Positions 6,366 through 14,738 of a DNA stretch of 16,097 nt are shown piece after piece; the stretch's first letter is position 1; each line of letters starts with the position of its first letter. A model generated the notes under the pieces. The model was not told the origin of the DNA. It saw only the letters and a program-made list of their open reading frames with translations, and did not search any database. A program made the position numbers and the translations under genes. This DNA comes from Saprospiraceae bacterium UBA7328 (GTDB lineage: Bacteria; Bacteroidota; Bacteroidia; Chitinophagales; Saprospiraceae): positions 1-16,097 of the forward strand of contig DKPS01000217.1 in the NCBI GenBank assembly GCA_002471345.1, given 5' to 3'.

Positions 6366-9300
6366 ATGAAAAGCTATCTCATTTGCTATTTATTGTTTTT
6401 TGCCCACGCCATAATAGCTCAGCAACAAGTATCAGGAACAATAATTGATTTAGGAGACAACTCTCCAATTCCAGGGGTCAATATTTCGGTTGAAGGAACT
6501 CAACATCTAGGTACTATATCAAATGCTGATGGGTCATTCAATATGACTGTGCCTCAAAATGCGGAGTCTATTCTGTTTAAATATATAGGTTACCAACAGA
6601 AACAACTTCAGATTGATGAATGTCAAGATGCTGTCATTTCTCTTGCTGTATCTACTACTCAATTAGATGAAGTCTTTGTAATCGGTTATGGAACTCAGGT
6701 TCGTTCTGATATGACTGGAAATGTAGCTAAAATTGACAATAGTGACATAGCAGGAATCCCAGTATCGAGTCTTGAATCCGTTATTCAGGGACGAGCAGCC
6801 GGTGTATTGGTAACTAATGAAAGTGGCAAGTTGGGATTTAACACGGATATACGTATCCGGGGCACATCATCCATAAATGCCAGTGTACAACCTCTTTATG
6901 TTATGGACGGCGTAGTCATAAACTCTCAGGATCAAATACTTTCTAATAATGCAAGATTGAATCCCTTAGCAGACATCAACTTCATTGATATTGAATCCAT
7001 AGCCATTCTAAAGGATGCCTCAGCAGCAGCTATTTATGGAACAAGGGCATCAAACGGAGTAGTAATCATTACGACAAAAAAAGGATTAGAAAACTCAACC
7101 CGAATAGAACTGGACATGAACTATGGTATTAGTCGACCCACCATAAAACGAAAATGGCTGAATGGACCTCAATATTTAGAACTCTGGGATGAAGCTTTTG
7201 GAAATGTAGCTGATGAAAATGGTCGAATATTTGGGCAAACTGCAGAAAACTGGAAAGACAGATGGCTTGAAGGCTGGAGGGACGGAAATGATACCAATTG
7301 GGAAAATCTGATGTATAAACCTGATGCCGGGCAAAAGCAAGTACAACTAAACATTTCAGGAGGTAATGATAAAACAACATTTTACATTTCTGGTGGCTAT
7401 ACTGATCAGACATCCATTGTAATTTTGAATGACTTTGAACGAATGAGCGGTCGGCTTAATCTAACTCATCGTGCTAATGATCGACTAAATATTGGAATGA
7501 ATATGAGTTTGTCCAGGAGCGTCCTTGAAGAGCCTCCTGTTGATTGGGATTTCGCTTCTCCTGGTGGATTGATTGCCCAAAGCCCTGTGCAACCTCTATT
7601 TGATCTAAACAACCCTGAAGAGATATTTACCAATACATTCTATTTCCATGCATGGAATTACATAGACAATGTAGACTGGCAATCAGTAAATCTCAGGAAT
7701 ATTGGAAATTTGTATCTGAATTGGCATCCTCTCGCTAATCTTACCTTTCATACGAATTTTGGTCTGGACAACTTTCACAACGATGTGGAGAGGTATTATA
7801 GTTCTAAAGTAGCTCGAAACACCGGAGAGCCCAATGGTTGGAAACGGACATGGCTCTCTGATGTGCTTTATTATTCTACAAGTACATATGCAAACTATAA
7901 AGTAAAAAGTAATGTGCTAGACGTGGATGCCACTTTAGGCATGAGCTATGAAAACCATCATGAGGATGTCCTAGTACTTTTTGGTAATAACTTCCCTAAT
8001 GATGATTTTCAAAACATTACTAGTGCAGGTGAAATTACTCTAGGCCGAGAGAGTGAAACTGGCTTTAGTATCCTCTCTTATTTTGGACGAATAAATTTTA
8101 ATATTGACGAAAGATATCTTCTATCAGTCTCTTCTCGCATAGATGGTGATTCTCGGTTCGGCAGGGATAATCGCTATGGCCTCTTCCCGGCAGTTTCTGC
8201 AGGATGGGTGATGTCACAAGAACCTTTCATTAAAAACAACAGGTGGCTGAGCTATTTGAAATTGAGAATTAGCTGGGGAGTCACTGGGAATTCTCCACTC
8301 ATTCATTTTCCTTCACTCGGACTGTTTGAAGGTGGTCGATATGGAGGTCAATCTGCTATTGTGCAGACACAAATTCCAAATCCCGATCTCAAATGGGAAA
8401 AAACCACTCAAGTGGATATCGGTCTTGATTTTGGATTACTGGAAGATCGCATCTCCGGCCAAGTAGACTACTATTTTAAGAATTCAAATGATCTATTGCT
8501 AAACACTAATGTTCCAGCCACAACAGGTTTCGCTAACCAATTGAGGAATTTCGGAAAATTAAAAAATGAGGGCATCGAGTTTATGATCAGTTCTTATAAC
8601 CTTAAAGGGAAATTCAAATGGAAAACGGATATCAATTTTTCAAAAAACATAAACACCATCACCAATATAGGAGGGCAATCCATAGAAGCTGATAATAACA
8701 ACGTGAGTGTCAGTAGGGTCATTGAGGGACATTCCATTGGTGTATTTTTTGCTCCCGAGTATGCAGGAGTAGATCCAGCTAATGGCGATGCCCTTTTCTA
8801 TCTAAACACTGAATTAGAAAATGGCCAATTCGATCGAAATACTACTAATAATTATGCAGCTGCACAGTCTGTGGTTGTCGGCGACCCCAATCCGAATTTT
8901 ATTTATGGCATGAGCAATACGTTCTCCTGGAAGGGTCTAGAACTGCGAGTATTTCTTCAGGGAGTTTATGGTAATGATAGCTTTAATGGGGCAGGCAGAT
9001 TTCAAATGGATGGGTTTGGTTGGTTTGATAATCAGGACATACGAATGCTCAATAGATGGCGACAACCTGGAGATATAACAGATATACCGCAACTACGTTT
9101 TTTGCAAGGTTCATTTGATTCGTCACGATTCATCGAGGGTGCTTCTTATCTAAGGCTAAAAAACTTAAACATAAGCTATCAGTTGCCTATAAACATTATA
9201 GAAAAAATGGGTCTAAAAAAGATGTCTATTTATTTCACTGGTCAAAACCTAATGACTTTCACTAATTACCAAAGCGGAGATCCTGAGGCTAATACAGACA

Positions 9301-9404
9301 TCAAGGACTATCTAGCCAATAACCCAAGTGTTATAATCGGTGAGAATTTCTTTACCCCGCCACAAGCAAAGACCTATTTGTTTGGAATTAAGGCGAGTTT
9401 CTAA
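6366..9404 (+). CDS. SusC/RagA-type TonB-dependent outer-membrane transporter
   Basis: A 1012-residue SusC-family receptor. Order: signal peptide (1-18, MKSYLICYLLFFAHAIIA), a carboxypeptidase-regulatory-like domain (about 22-92, with SGTIIDLGDNSPIPGVNISV and NADGSF), a TonB-box-like segment LDEVFVIGYG (100-109), a plug domain with RIRGTSS (163-169), PLYVMDGVVI and ILKDASAAAIYGTRASNGVV, then a long beta-barrel ending in an aromatic residue (GIKASF). There is no N-terminal STN anti-sigma-signalling domain. It imports a ligand captured by the SusD lipoprotein encoded 11 bp downstream, using TonB energy. No glycoside hydrolase, lyase or sulfatase is near, so polysaccharide is not indicated; RagAB-type pairs import oligopeptides, and the hydroxyproline genes next door make collagen-type peptides a candidate cargo (inference). 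Regulation is probably through the repeats at 6282-6337. Confidence 0.96.
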   Translation: MKSYLICYLLFFAHAIIAQQQVSGTIIDLGDNSPIPGVNISVEGTQHLGTISNADGSFNMTVPQNAESILFKYIGYQQKQLQIDECQDAVISLAVSTTQLDEVFVIGYGTQVRSDMTGNVAKIDNSDIAGIPVSSLESVIQGRAAGVLVTNESGKLGFNTDIRIRGTSSINASVQPLYVMDGVVINSQDQILSNNARLNPLADINFIDIESIAILKDASAAAIYGTRASNGVVIITTKKGLENSTRIELDMNYGISRPTIKRKWLNGPQYLELWDEAFGNVADENGRIFGQTAENWKDRWLEGWRDGNDTNWENLMYKPDAGQKQVQLNISGGNDKTTFYISGGYTDQTSIVILNDFERMSGRLNLTHRANDRLNIGMNMSLSRSVLEEPPVDWDFASPGGLIAQSPVQPLFDLNNPEEIFTNTFYFHAWNYIDNVDWQSVNLRNIGNLYLNWHPLANLTFHTNFGLDNFHNDVERYYSSKVARNTGEPNGWKRTWLSDVLYYSTSTYANYKVKSNVLDVDATLGMSYENHHEDVLVLFGNNFPNDDFQNITSAGEITLGRESETGFSILSYFGRINFNIDERYLLSVSSRIDGDSRFGRDNRYGLFPAVSAGWVMSQEPFIKNNRWLSYLKLRISWGVTGNSPLIHFPSLGLFEGGRYGGQSAIVQTQIPNPDLKWEKTTQVDIGLDFGLLEDRISGQVDYYFKNSNDLLLNTNVPATTGFANQLRNFGKLKNEGIEFMISSYNLKGKFKWKTDINFSKNINTITNIGGQSIEADNNNVSVSRVIEGHSIGVFFAPEYAGVDPANGDALFYLNTELENGQFDRNTTNNYAAAQSVVVGDPNPNFIYGMSNTFSWKGLELRVFLQGVYGNDSFNGAGRFQMDGFGWFDNQDIRMLNRWRQPGDITDIPQLRFLQGSFDSSRFIEGASYLRLKNLNISYQLPINIIEKMGLKKMSIYFTGQNLMTFTNYQSGDPEANTDIKDYLANNPSVIIGENFFTPPQAKTYLFGIKASF

Positions 9405-9415
9405 AGCTTACAATT

Positions 9416-10753
9416 ATGAATATAAAGGTGACTGTAATTTTTATTTCACTTCTTGTCACATCATGTGACAAAAATCTAGACATTGAACCAGAACAGGCTA
9501 TATCTACTAATGTCGCATTATCTAATGAACAAGGAGTCAGGACTGCTCTAATAGGAACTTACGATTTGTTGAGTCAGCTACCGACGCCATCAGGAGATAT
9601 CATATTAAATTCTGAAATTTTCGCTAATTCAGGAGATCTCATTTGGACTGGTTTCTCAATTCCTTTGACCCAGCTGATAAATAAAAATATTTCACCAAGT
9701 AACAACGCAATAGAAAATTACTGGGTAAACTCCTATCGGACTATTAATCAGGCCAACACAGTCCTAGATGCCGTAGAAGTGGTAAATGATACCGATCGGA
9801 ATGCAATCATTGCCGAGTTAAGATTCCTTCGTGCTTTTATTTATTTCGATCTTGTAAATATGTTTGCCCATTCGTGGACATCTGGAAATCCAGATAACAA
9901 CTTAGGAATACCTATCATAACCACACCGGCAGAAGTAAGTCTGGAAAATCCTGAAGTTCCAAGAAATAGTGTTTCTGAAGTTTATGAGTTGATTATCTCA
10001 GACTTGCTATATGCGAAAACACACCTCCCATCACGGAATGGTGTTTATGCCAATTCATTCTCAGCAAGTGGAATATTATCACGAGCTTATCTGATGCAGG
10101 AAAAGTTTGAATTGGCGGCTTTAGAAGCTGATCGAGTAATTGCCTCAGGACAATACAATCTAATTACTGATCTGGAACAAATTTTCAATCAATCCTTCAA
10201 TAGTTCAGAGGACATCTTTACTCTTCAAGTCACAACACAGGATGGTCAGAACAGAGTAAGCTATTTTTACTCTGGAGAACAAGAAGGAGGTGGTGCATTC
10301 ATAGGCATCGCTGATGAACATTTGGCCAAATATGAAAATGGAGATCTGCGAGCTGATTTATTTTATAATGATCAACTGAGTAACACAAAACGATCCAGCA
10401 AGTGGAAAGTGAACGAATCTAACGATGGTAATGTAATTGTCCTCCGTCTTGCCGAAATGTATCTTACTCGAGCAGAAGGCCGCTTTCGCACTGGTGATAA
10501 GGCCAGAGCCCTTGACGATATGAACATAATACGAAACAGAGCCAATCTACCATCTATTACGAATACTAGTCTTGAAATGATATTAGACCAACGCTACTTC
10601 GAACTTGTATTTGAAGGTCATCAGTTTCGGGATACAAAGAGAAATAGAAAAATGTTTGGAGACCTGCCATATGATTATTTTAAGATGATATACCCTATTC
10701 CTCAAAGAGAACTGGATGTAAATAAGGCCATGATACAAAATGAAGGATACTAA
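9416..10753 (+). CDS. SusD/RagB-family substrate-binding outer-membrane lipoprotein
   Basis: A 445-residue SusD-family protein. The N-terminus is a lipoprotein signal peptide with lipobox VTSC, lipidated at C17. The body has the helical TPR-like SusD fold: NYWVNSYRTINQANTVLDAV, AELRFLRAFIYFDLVNMFA, and the C-terminal block VLRLAEMYLTRAEGRFRTGDKARALDDMNIIRNRANLP, then YFELVFEGHQFRDTKR, ending with YPIPQRELDVNKAMIQNEGY. It forms the lid over the SusC barrel encoded just upstream (11-bp gap, surely one operon) and binds the ligand at the cell surface. At 445 residues it is on the short side for the family. The cargo cannot be read from the sequence. The next gene starts 133 bp later behind its own ATTGTTGC repeats. 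Confidence 0.95.
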   Translation: MNIKVTVIFISLLVTSCDKNLDIEPEQAISTNVALSNEQGVRTALIGTYDLLSQLPTPSGDIILNSEIFANSGDLIWTGFSIPLTQLINKNISPSNNAIENYWVNSYRTINQANTVLDAVEVVNDTDRNAIIAELRFLRAFIYFDLVNMFAHSWTSGNPDNNLGIPIITTPAEVSLENPEVPRNSVSEVYELIISDLLYAKTHLPSRNGVYANSFSASGILSRAYLMQEKFELAALEADRVIASGQYNLITDLEQIFNQSFNSSEDIFTLQVTTQDGQNRVSYFYSGEQEGGGAFIGIADEHLAKYENGDLRADLFYNDQLSNTKRSSKWKVNESNDGNVIVLRLAEMYLTRAEGRFRTGDKARALDDMNIIRNRANLPSITNTSLEMILDQRYFELVFEGHQFRDTKRNRKMFGDLPYDYFKMIYPIPQRELDVNKAMIQNEGY

Positions 10754-10767
10754 AATTCCAGTATTCC

Positions 10768-10795
10768 ATGTTGCATTCCTTTTCTCATTGTTGCA
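10768..10795 (+). promoter_or_regulatory. Second copy of the ATTGTTGC direct-repeat operator, upstream of the sensor-cyclase gene
   Basis: TGTTGC at 10769-10774 and again in ATTGTTGC at 10787-10794 are spaced 20 bp apart. Positions 10769-10794 match 6290-6315 upstream of susC at 22 of 26 bases without gaps, and the 15-mer TTTCTCATTGTTGCA is identical at 6282-6296 and 10781-10795. It lies 91 bp before the ATG at 10887. The shared block implies that one regulator controls both susCD and the sensor gene. Confidence 0.65.
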
Positions 10796-10886
10796 GCAGG
10801 TGTGATCAATCTGAGATTATACCTAAATTAAATGAATATATGGACTAGGATATTAATCCTTTATTGACAACCTACAATTCATTAAA

Positions 10887-13800
10887 ATGAGAAATCAGAA
10901 TAGTATTACAATGGCATTGTTTAGAGGCAAAAAATCCCCTGTCGTCATATATTTCGGTATTTCTTTTGTCTTATTAAGCATTCTATCTTGCAATCAAAAG
11001 GTAAGTCAGAATGAGATATTACCACCAGCTCCAATAGAAATTCCTATTGTTAATCCTGAAGACCTTCCTCCACCAATCAAGGCAGAATACTTAGATCCTG
11101 AATCCTTATCCCCTCCAACTGTAATGCCTCTAAAATATCCTCCTACGGTCGTAGCCGCACATCGAAACGTATATGCCATTGGTCAACCCAAAATAATTCA
11201 AGTTCCTGAAAAATTGGAAATACAAGTTTATGGAGATGATATTCCTATGCCCGAAACACTTTCTGATAACAGCAAAGAGATTCCGCTATTTCATACAAAA
11301 CCAATACCTGCTTTAGCATCACGATTGAAAGATGCTGCCGTTTTTAATATTCAGCATTTATCATATGGTGAAGGGCTTCCATTTGGTGGATTATCGATAA
11401 TAGAAGATAGTAAAGGAAATATTTGGTCTGGTTCAGGAGGCGGGATTGTACGTTATGATGGTGAAAATTTCTTCCCATTTACGGAGCAAGAAGGAATTTT
11501 AGGAGGCTTCGTGATATTGGAAGATAGTAAAGGAAATATTTGGTTTGGCGCCCCTGGTAATGGATTTGGCTATTACGATGGTGACAAAGTCATAGACTTT
11601 AGGAATATAGGGGAAATTAAAAACGCCTGGGGAAATGCCGTAGCAGAAGATAGTAAAGGAAACATTTGGTGGGGAACAGACAAAGGAGTATTTAAATATG
11701 ATGGTGAAAATTTCAAATACTTTAAGAAGGAAAATGGAATTGTCAGTCAAACTCTCCATAAAAAAGGTCACTTCTTTGACAGTAGGATTAATGCCATTAT
11801 GGAGGACAGCAGAGGACATATATGGTGGGCCACCTCGGGTAGTGGGGTTCTAAGATATGATGGGAATAGGTTGATTCGCTATACAGAGCGAGAAGGTCTG
11901 ATTGATAACTTCATCAAGTGCATATTTGAAGACAGTCAAGGACAGATTTGGTTTGGAAGTGGTGGAGAAGGTGTAGCTAAAGGGAAAGGAGTCAGCGTCT
12001 TTATTCCTGAAAGGGAGTCGGAAGGCAGCTTAGGTGGCAAATTTGTAAATTATTCATCTAAAGAAGGATTGAGTGGAGATAGAATAACAGCCATACAAGA
12101 AGATAGGAAAAGAAATATTTGGATATCTACATTTGATGGTGGCCTCACATGTTATACGGGGAAGAACTTTATCCACTATACGACAGATGAAGGATTAGGT
12201 AATAACTCCATAAACAGCATGGTCGTTGACCAAGAAGATAACATCTGGCTCGGTTTAAATAATAACAATGGTCTGCATCGCATCAATATCAATAGTTTTA
12301 GACATTTTACAGAGAATCAAGGCCTAAAAAACTGGTCAGGTAGAATGGCTGAAGACGGTCAAAGAAACATTTGGTTTTCAGGATGTTATACAGGCCTAAC
12401 TAAGTATGATGGACAAAACTTTACTAATTATTCTTCGAAAGAAGAAATGATTAGGGATTGTCCGGTGCCTATATTCGAAGATAAGAATGGCAATTTCTGG
12501 GTAGGTACCAGAGATGAAGGAATTGCCCAATTCGATGGAAAAGAGTTTAAACGATTTGGAAAGGAGCAAGGATTTACTAATCCTTTTTATTTCAATATAG
12601 CGACTACTGAGGATAGGCAAGGTAGAATTTGGTTCAGCTCATTTTCTAATCAAATTGATGGAAAGGCCATTAGGTATGATCCAGTCACTGGAGGAGTGGC
12701 TCATTTTTCAGATGGTAGGATAGAATCGATCGGAGGTGCTAGCATTTTTGAAGATGAGGAAGAAGATCTCTGGTTTGGTGGAAGTGGATGCATTGCCAAA
12801 TACGATCCACAAAATGACCAACTCAATTATGTTCTTCAGTTGAATGTTGAAGATTCGCATTGGGTACATATACTCCTTGATGATGGCAAGGGAAATCTAT
12901 GGTTTAGCATTGAAAATGATGTCCGAATTTATAAGATGAGTAAGAGTGATAGCGAAAGATCTGTCTACGCTTATTCTAAAGATCAAGGTTTTCCCAATTT
13001 TTCAATCAAGTCTGTTACCATAGATGATGATCGCAATTTATGGGTTAGTGGTTCGAATAAGATTTTGCTTCTGCCAAATGGTTTAGATGAACTAGAGTCT
13101 CTACATAAGGTATGGACTGAATATGCTCAAGGAGATGGATGGATTGCTAGGAGTTATGGTGAGTTTTCGACACTGATCGATAGCCGAAAGAGACTCTGGA
13201 TAGGAAGTAGAGATGCAGGTGCTGCTATGTTAGATTTGAATGCTTTTAAAGTTCCTAAGACAGCGCCCAAATATCTTGGTCTTTCGCATCTAGACATGGA
13301 GCAACAGTTTATTGACTATAGCCAATTATCTGAGGACAGTTATGACAAGTCTAGTATCCCTTTTGGTGATCAATTGAAAGTATCATTTGACAGCGTTACT
13401 TCTTTTGATAATTATCCAAATGATCTTGACCTCCCTTATCATCTGAATCACCTCACATTTCACTTTTCTGCAAAAGATTGGACCGCCCCTCATCTTGTCA
13501 AATATAGTTATAAAATTGAAGGTGTGGATAAAGACTGGAGTCCACCAAATGTTGATGCCAAAGCCGATTACCGCAACTTGTCTCATGGCACACATACATT
13601 TCAAGTAAAAGCCATAGGAGAAGCCAAAATTTGGAGTGACCCTTTCACTTATACATTTACCATCAGACCTCCCTGGTGGCTTACGTGGTGGACTTATGCA
13701 TTATACTTTTTAATTGGCATAAGCGCAATCGGTGGTTACGTGATTAGACTACGTCGAAAAATTATTGAAGAACAAAAAAAGCTCGAACGTGAGCAGTATC

Positions 13801-14657
13801 TCAATAGAGAACTGAAAGAACTCAACATTGCGACTACTCGCTTTGTGCCACATGATTTTATTCATATTCTGAATAAAGAGAGTATTAAAGAATTAAACCT
13901 AGGTGATCAGACAGAAGCGACAATGACTGTTCTTTTCGCTGATATACGTGACTATACCAGTCTGTCAGAGACAATGTCACCAGAGGACAATTTCAAATTT
14001 ATCAATGCTTACTTGGTTCGTATTGGTCCAATTATTAGAGAACATGGTGGATTTATATGTCAGTACTCAGGTGACGGTATAATGGCACTATTCAAAGACA
14101 ATCATGATATAGCCTTCAAAGCAGCTATCGAAATGCAACATGCCATACAACGCTATAACAGAAAACGGCTTGCTAATAGTCGTAAGCCGATTCGTGTGGG
14201 AATAGGCCTCAATACAGGTCGACTCATGTTGGGAGTAATAGGAGATGAAATGAGGTATGATACAAGTGTTATCTCAGATGCTGTGAATACTGCAGCCAGA
14301 ATGGAGGGTTTGACTAAGCTGTTTGGTTGCCAGGTAATCGTAAGTGAAAAAACACTAACAACGCTTAAGATGAATACAGATGCAAATATGCCTGAGACTT
14401 TGGGAGGTAACTTTAGATTTCTTGGAAAGGTAAAAGTAAAGGGGAAGGAAAATGTGTTGAAAATATACGACTTCTATGATGGTGAAACCGAAGAGATTAG
14501 ACAACTAAAGTCCAGTACGAAGCCTTTATTTGAAAAAGCATTGGGTCTCTATTATAATCAGGAATTTGGCAAAGCAGCAGATCTTTTCAAATTTATAATA
14601 GAAAAATATCCAAGTGATGTTGTGACTAATTATTATATGGATAAATCAGTGAGATAA
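10887..14657 (+). CDS. Propeller/Y_Y_Y sensor fused to a class III adenylate/guanylate cyclase
   Basis: A 1256-residue transmembrane sensor. A hydrophobic N-terminus ends in a lipobox-like ILSC (C35), followed by a proline-rich stretch (about 45-110). I count 14 Reg_prop repeats of the form EDSKGNIWxG...YDG (about 165-790), enough for two seven-bladed propellers. A Y_Y_Y domain (about 849-926) leads to WWLTWW and one membrane helix (about 933-953), then a basic/coiled linker (954-985). The cytoplasmic cyclase domain has metal-binding D1019 (FADIRDY) and D1063 (YSGDG), and D1131, N1134 and R1138 in SDAVNTAARME. The usual purine-reading lysine position is Q1059, so ATP versus GTP specificity is uncertain. 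A short TPR-like helical tail closes the protein. The periplasmic architecture is that of hybrid two-component sensors, but the kinase and receivers are replaced by a cyclase. It follows susCD on the same strand and probably senses the imported nutrient or its breakdown products. Confidence 0.93.
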   Translation: MRNQNSITMALFRGKKSPVVIYFGISFVLLSILSCNQKVSQNEILPPAPIEIPIVNPEDLPPPIKAEYLDPESLSPPTVMPLKYPPTVVAAHRNVYAIGQPKIIQVPEKLEIQVYGDDIPMPETLSDNSKEIPLFHTKPIPALASRLKDAAVFNIQHLSYGEGLPFGGLSIIEDSKGNIWSGSGGGIVRYDGENFFPFTEQEGILGGFVILEDSKGNIWFGAPGNGFGYYDGDKVIDFRNIGEIKNAWGNAVAEDSKGNIWWGTDKGVFKYDGENFKYFKKENGIVSQTLHKKGHFFDSRINAIMEDSRGHIWWATSGSGVLRYDGNRLIRYTEREGLIDNFIKCIFEDSQGQIWFGSGGEGVAKGKGVSVFIPERESEGSLGGKFVNYSSKEGLSGDRITAIQEDRKRNIWISTFDGGLTCYTGKNFIHYTTDEGLGNNSINSMVVDQEDNIWLGLNNNNGLHRININSFRHFTENQGLKNWSGRMAEDGQRNIWFSGCYTGLTKYDGQNFTNYSSKEEMIRDCPVPIFEDKNGNFWVGTRDEGIAQFDGKEFKRFGKEQGFTNPFYFNIATTEDRQGRIWFSSFSNQIDGKAIRYDPVTGGVAHFSDGRIESIGGASIFEDEEEDLWFGGSGCIAKYDPQNDQLNYVLQLNVEDSHWVHILLDDGKGNLWFSIENDVRIYKMSKSDSERSVYAYSKDQGFPNFSIKSVTIDDDRNLWVSGSNKILLLPNGLDELESLHKVWTEYAQGDGWIARSYGEFSTLIDSRKRLWIGSRDAGAAMLDLNAFKVPKTAPKYLGLSHLDMEQQFIDYSQLSEDSYDKSSIPFGDQLKVSFDSVTSFDNYPNDLDLPYHLNHLTFHFSAKDWTAPHLVKYSYKIEGVDKDWSPPNVDAKADYRNLSHGTHTFQVKAIGEAKIWSDPFTYTFTIRPPWWLTWWTYALYFLIGISAIGGYVIRLRRKIIEEQKKLEREQYLNRELKELNIATTRFVPHDFIHILNKESIKELNLGDQTEATMTVLFADIRDYTSLSETMSPEDNFKFINAYLVRIGPIIREHGGFICQYSGDGIMALFKDNHDIAFKAAIEMQHAIQRYNRKRLANSRKPIRVGIGLNTGRLMLGVIGDEMRYDTSVISDAVNTAARMEGLTKLFGCQVIVSEKTLTTLKMNTDANMPETLGGNFRFLGKVKVKGKENVLKIYDFYDGETEEIRQLKSSTKPLFEKALGLYYNQEFGKAADLFKFIIEKYPSDVVTNYYMDKSVR
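11403..11669 (+). repeat. Near-identical 24-bp coding repeats in the first propeller blades
   Basis: The codons for EDSKGNIW recur almost unchanged in DNA at 11403-11426, 11520-11543 and 11646-11669 (the last differs by one base, aacatt for aatatt). Distances are 117 and 126 bp, i.e. 39 and 42 codons, one blade each. Later blades have diverged, so the N-terminal blades look like recent internal duplications or gene-converted copies. Confidence 0.7.
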
Positions 14658-14666
14658 ATTTTACAT

Positions 14667-14702
14667 GGTGTCGAGGACAATTGGAATGGAGTAGAGGAAA
14701 TG
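14667..14702. repeat. Imperfect 21-bp-spaced direct repeat upstream of the membrane AraC gene
   Basis: GGTGTCGAGGACAAT (14667-14681) and GGAGTAGAGGAAATG (14688-14702) match at 10 of 15 positions with 21-bp spacing, in the 81-bp gap before the TTG start at 14739. The sequence differs from ATTGTTGC, but the spacing is the same. It could be an operator for autoregulation; the match is modest and may be chance. Confidence 0.25.
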
Positions 14703-14738
14703 ATCAGTAAATGATTTTATAATTCAAAACTTGAAGCA

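Noticed and set aside
10847..10860. Hairpin AGGAT-ATTA-ATCCT upstream of the sensor gene
   Set aside because: Five-bp stem of the kind expected by chance in AT-rich DNA, with no T-run or link to the ATTGTTGC repeats.
11403..11669. CRISPR-like spaced repeats
   Set aside because: The repeats are in frame with propeller blades of a long coding region, spaced by 39 and 42 codons; they are coding repeats.
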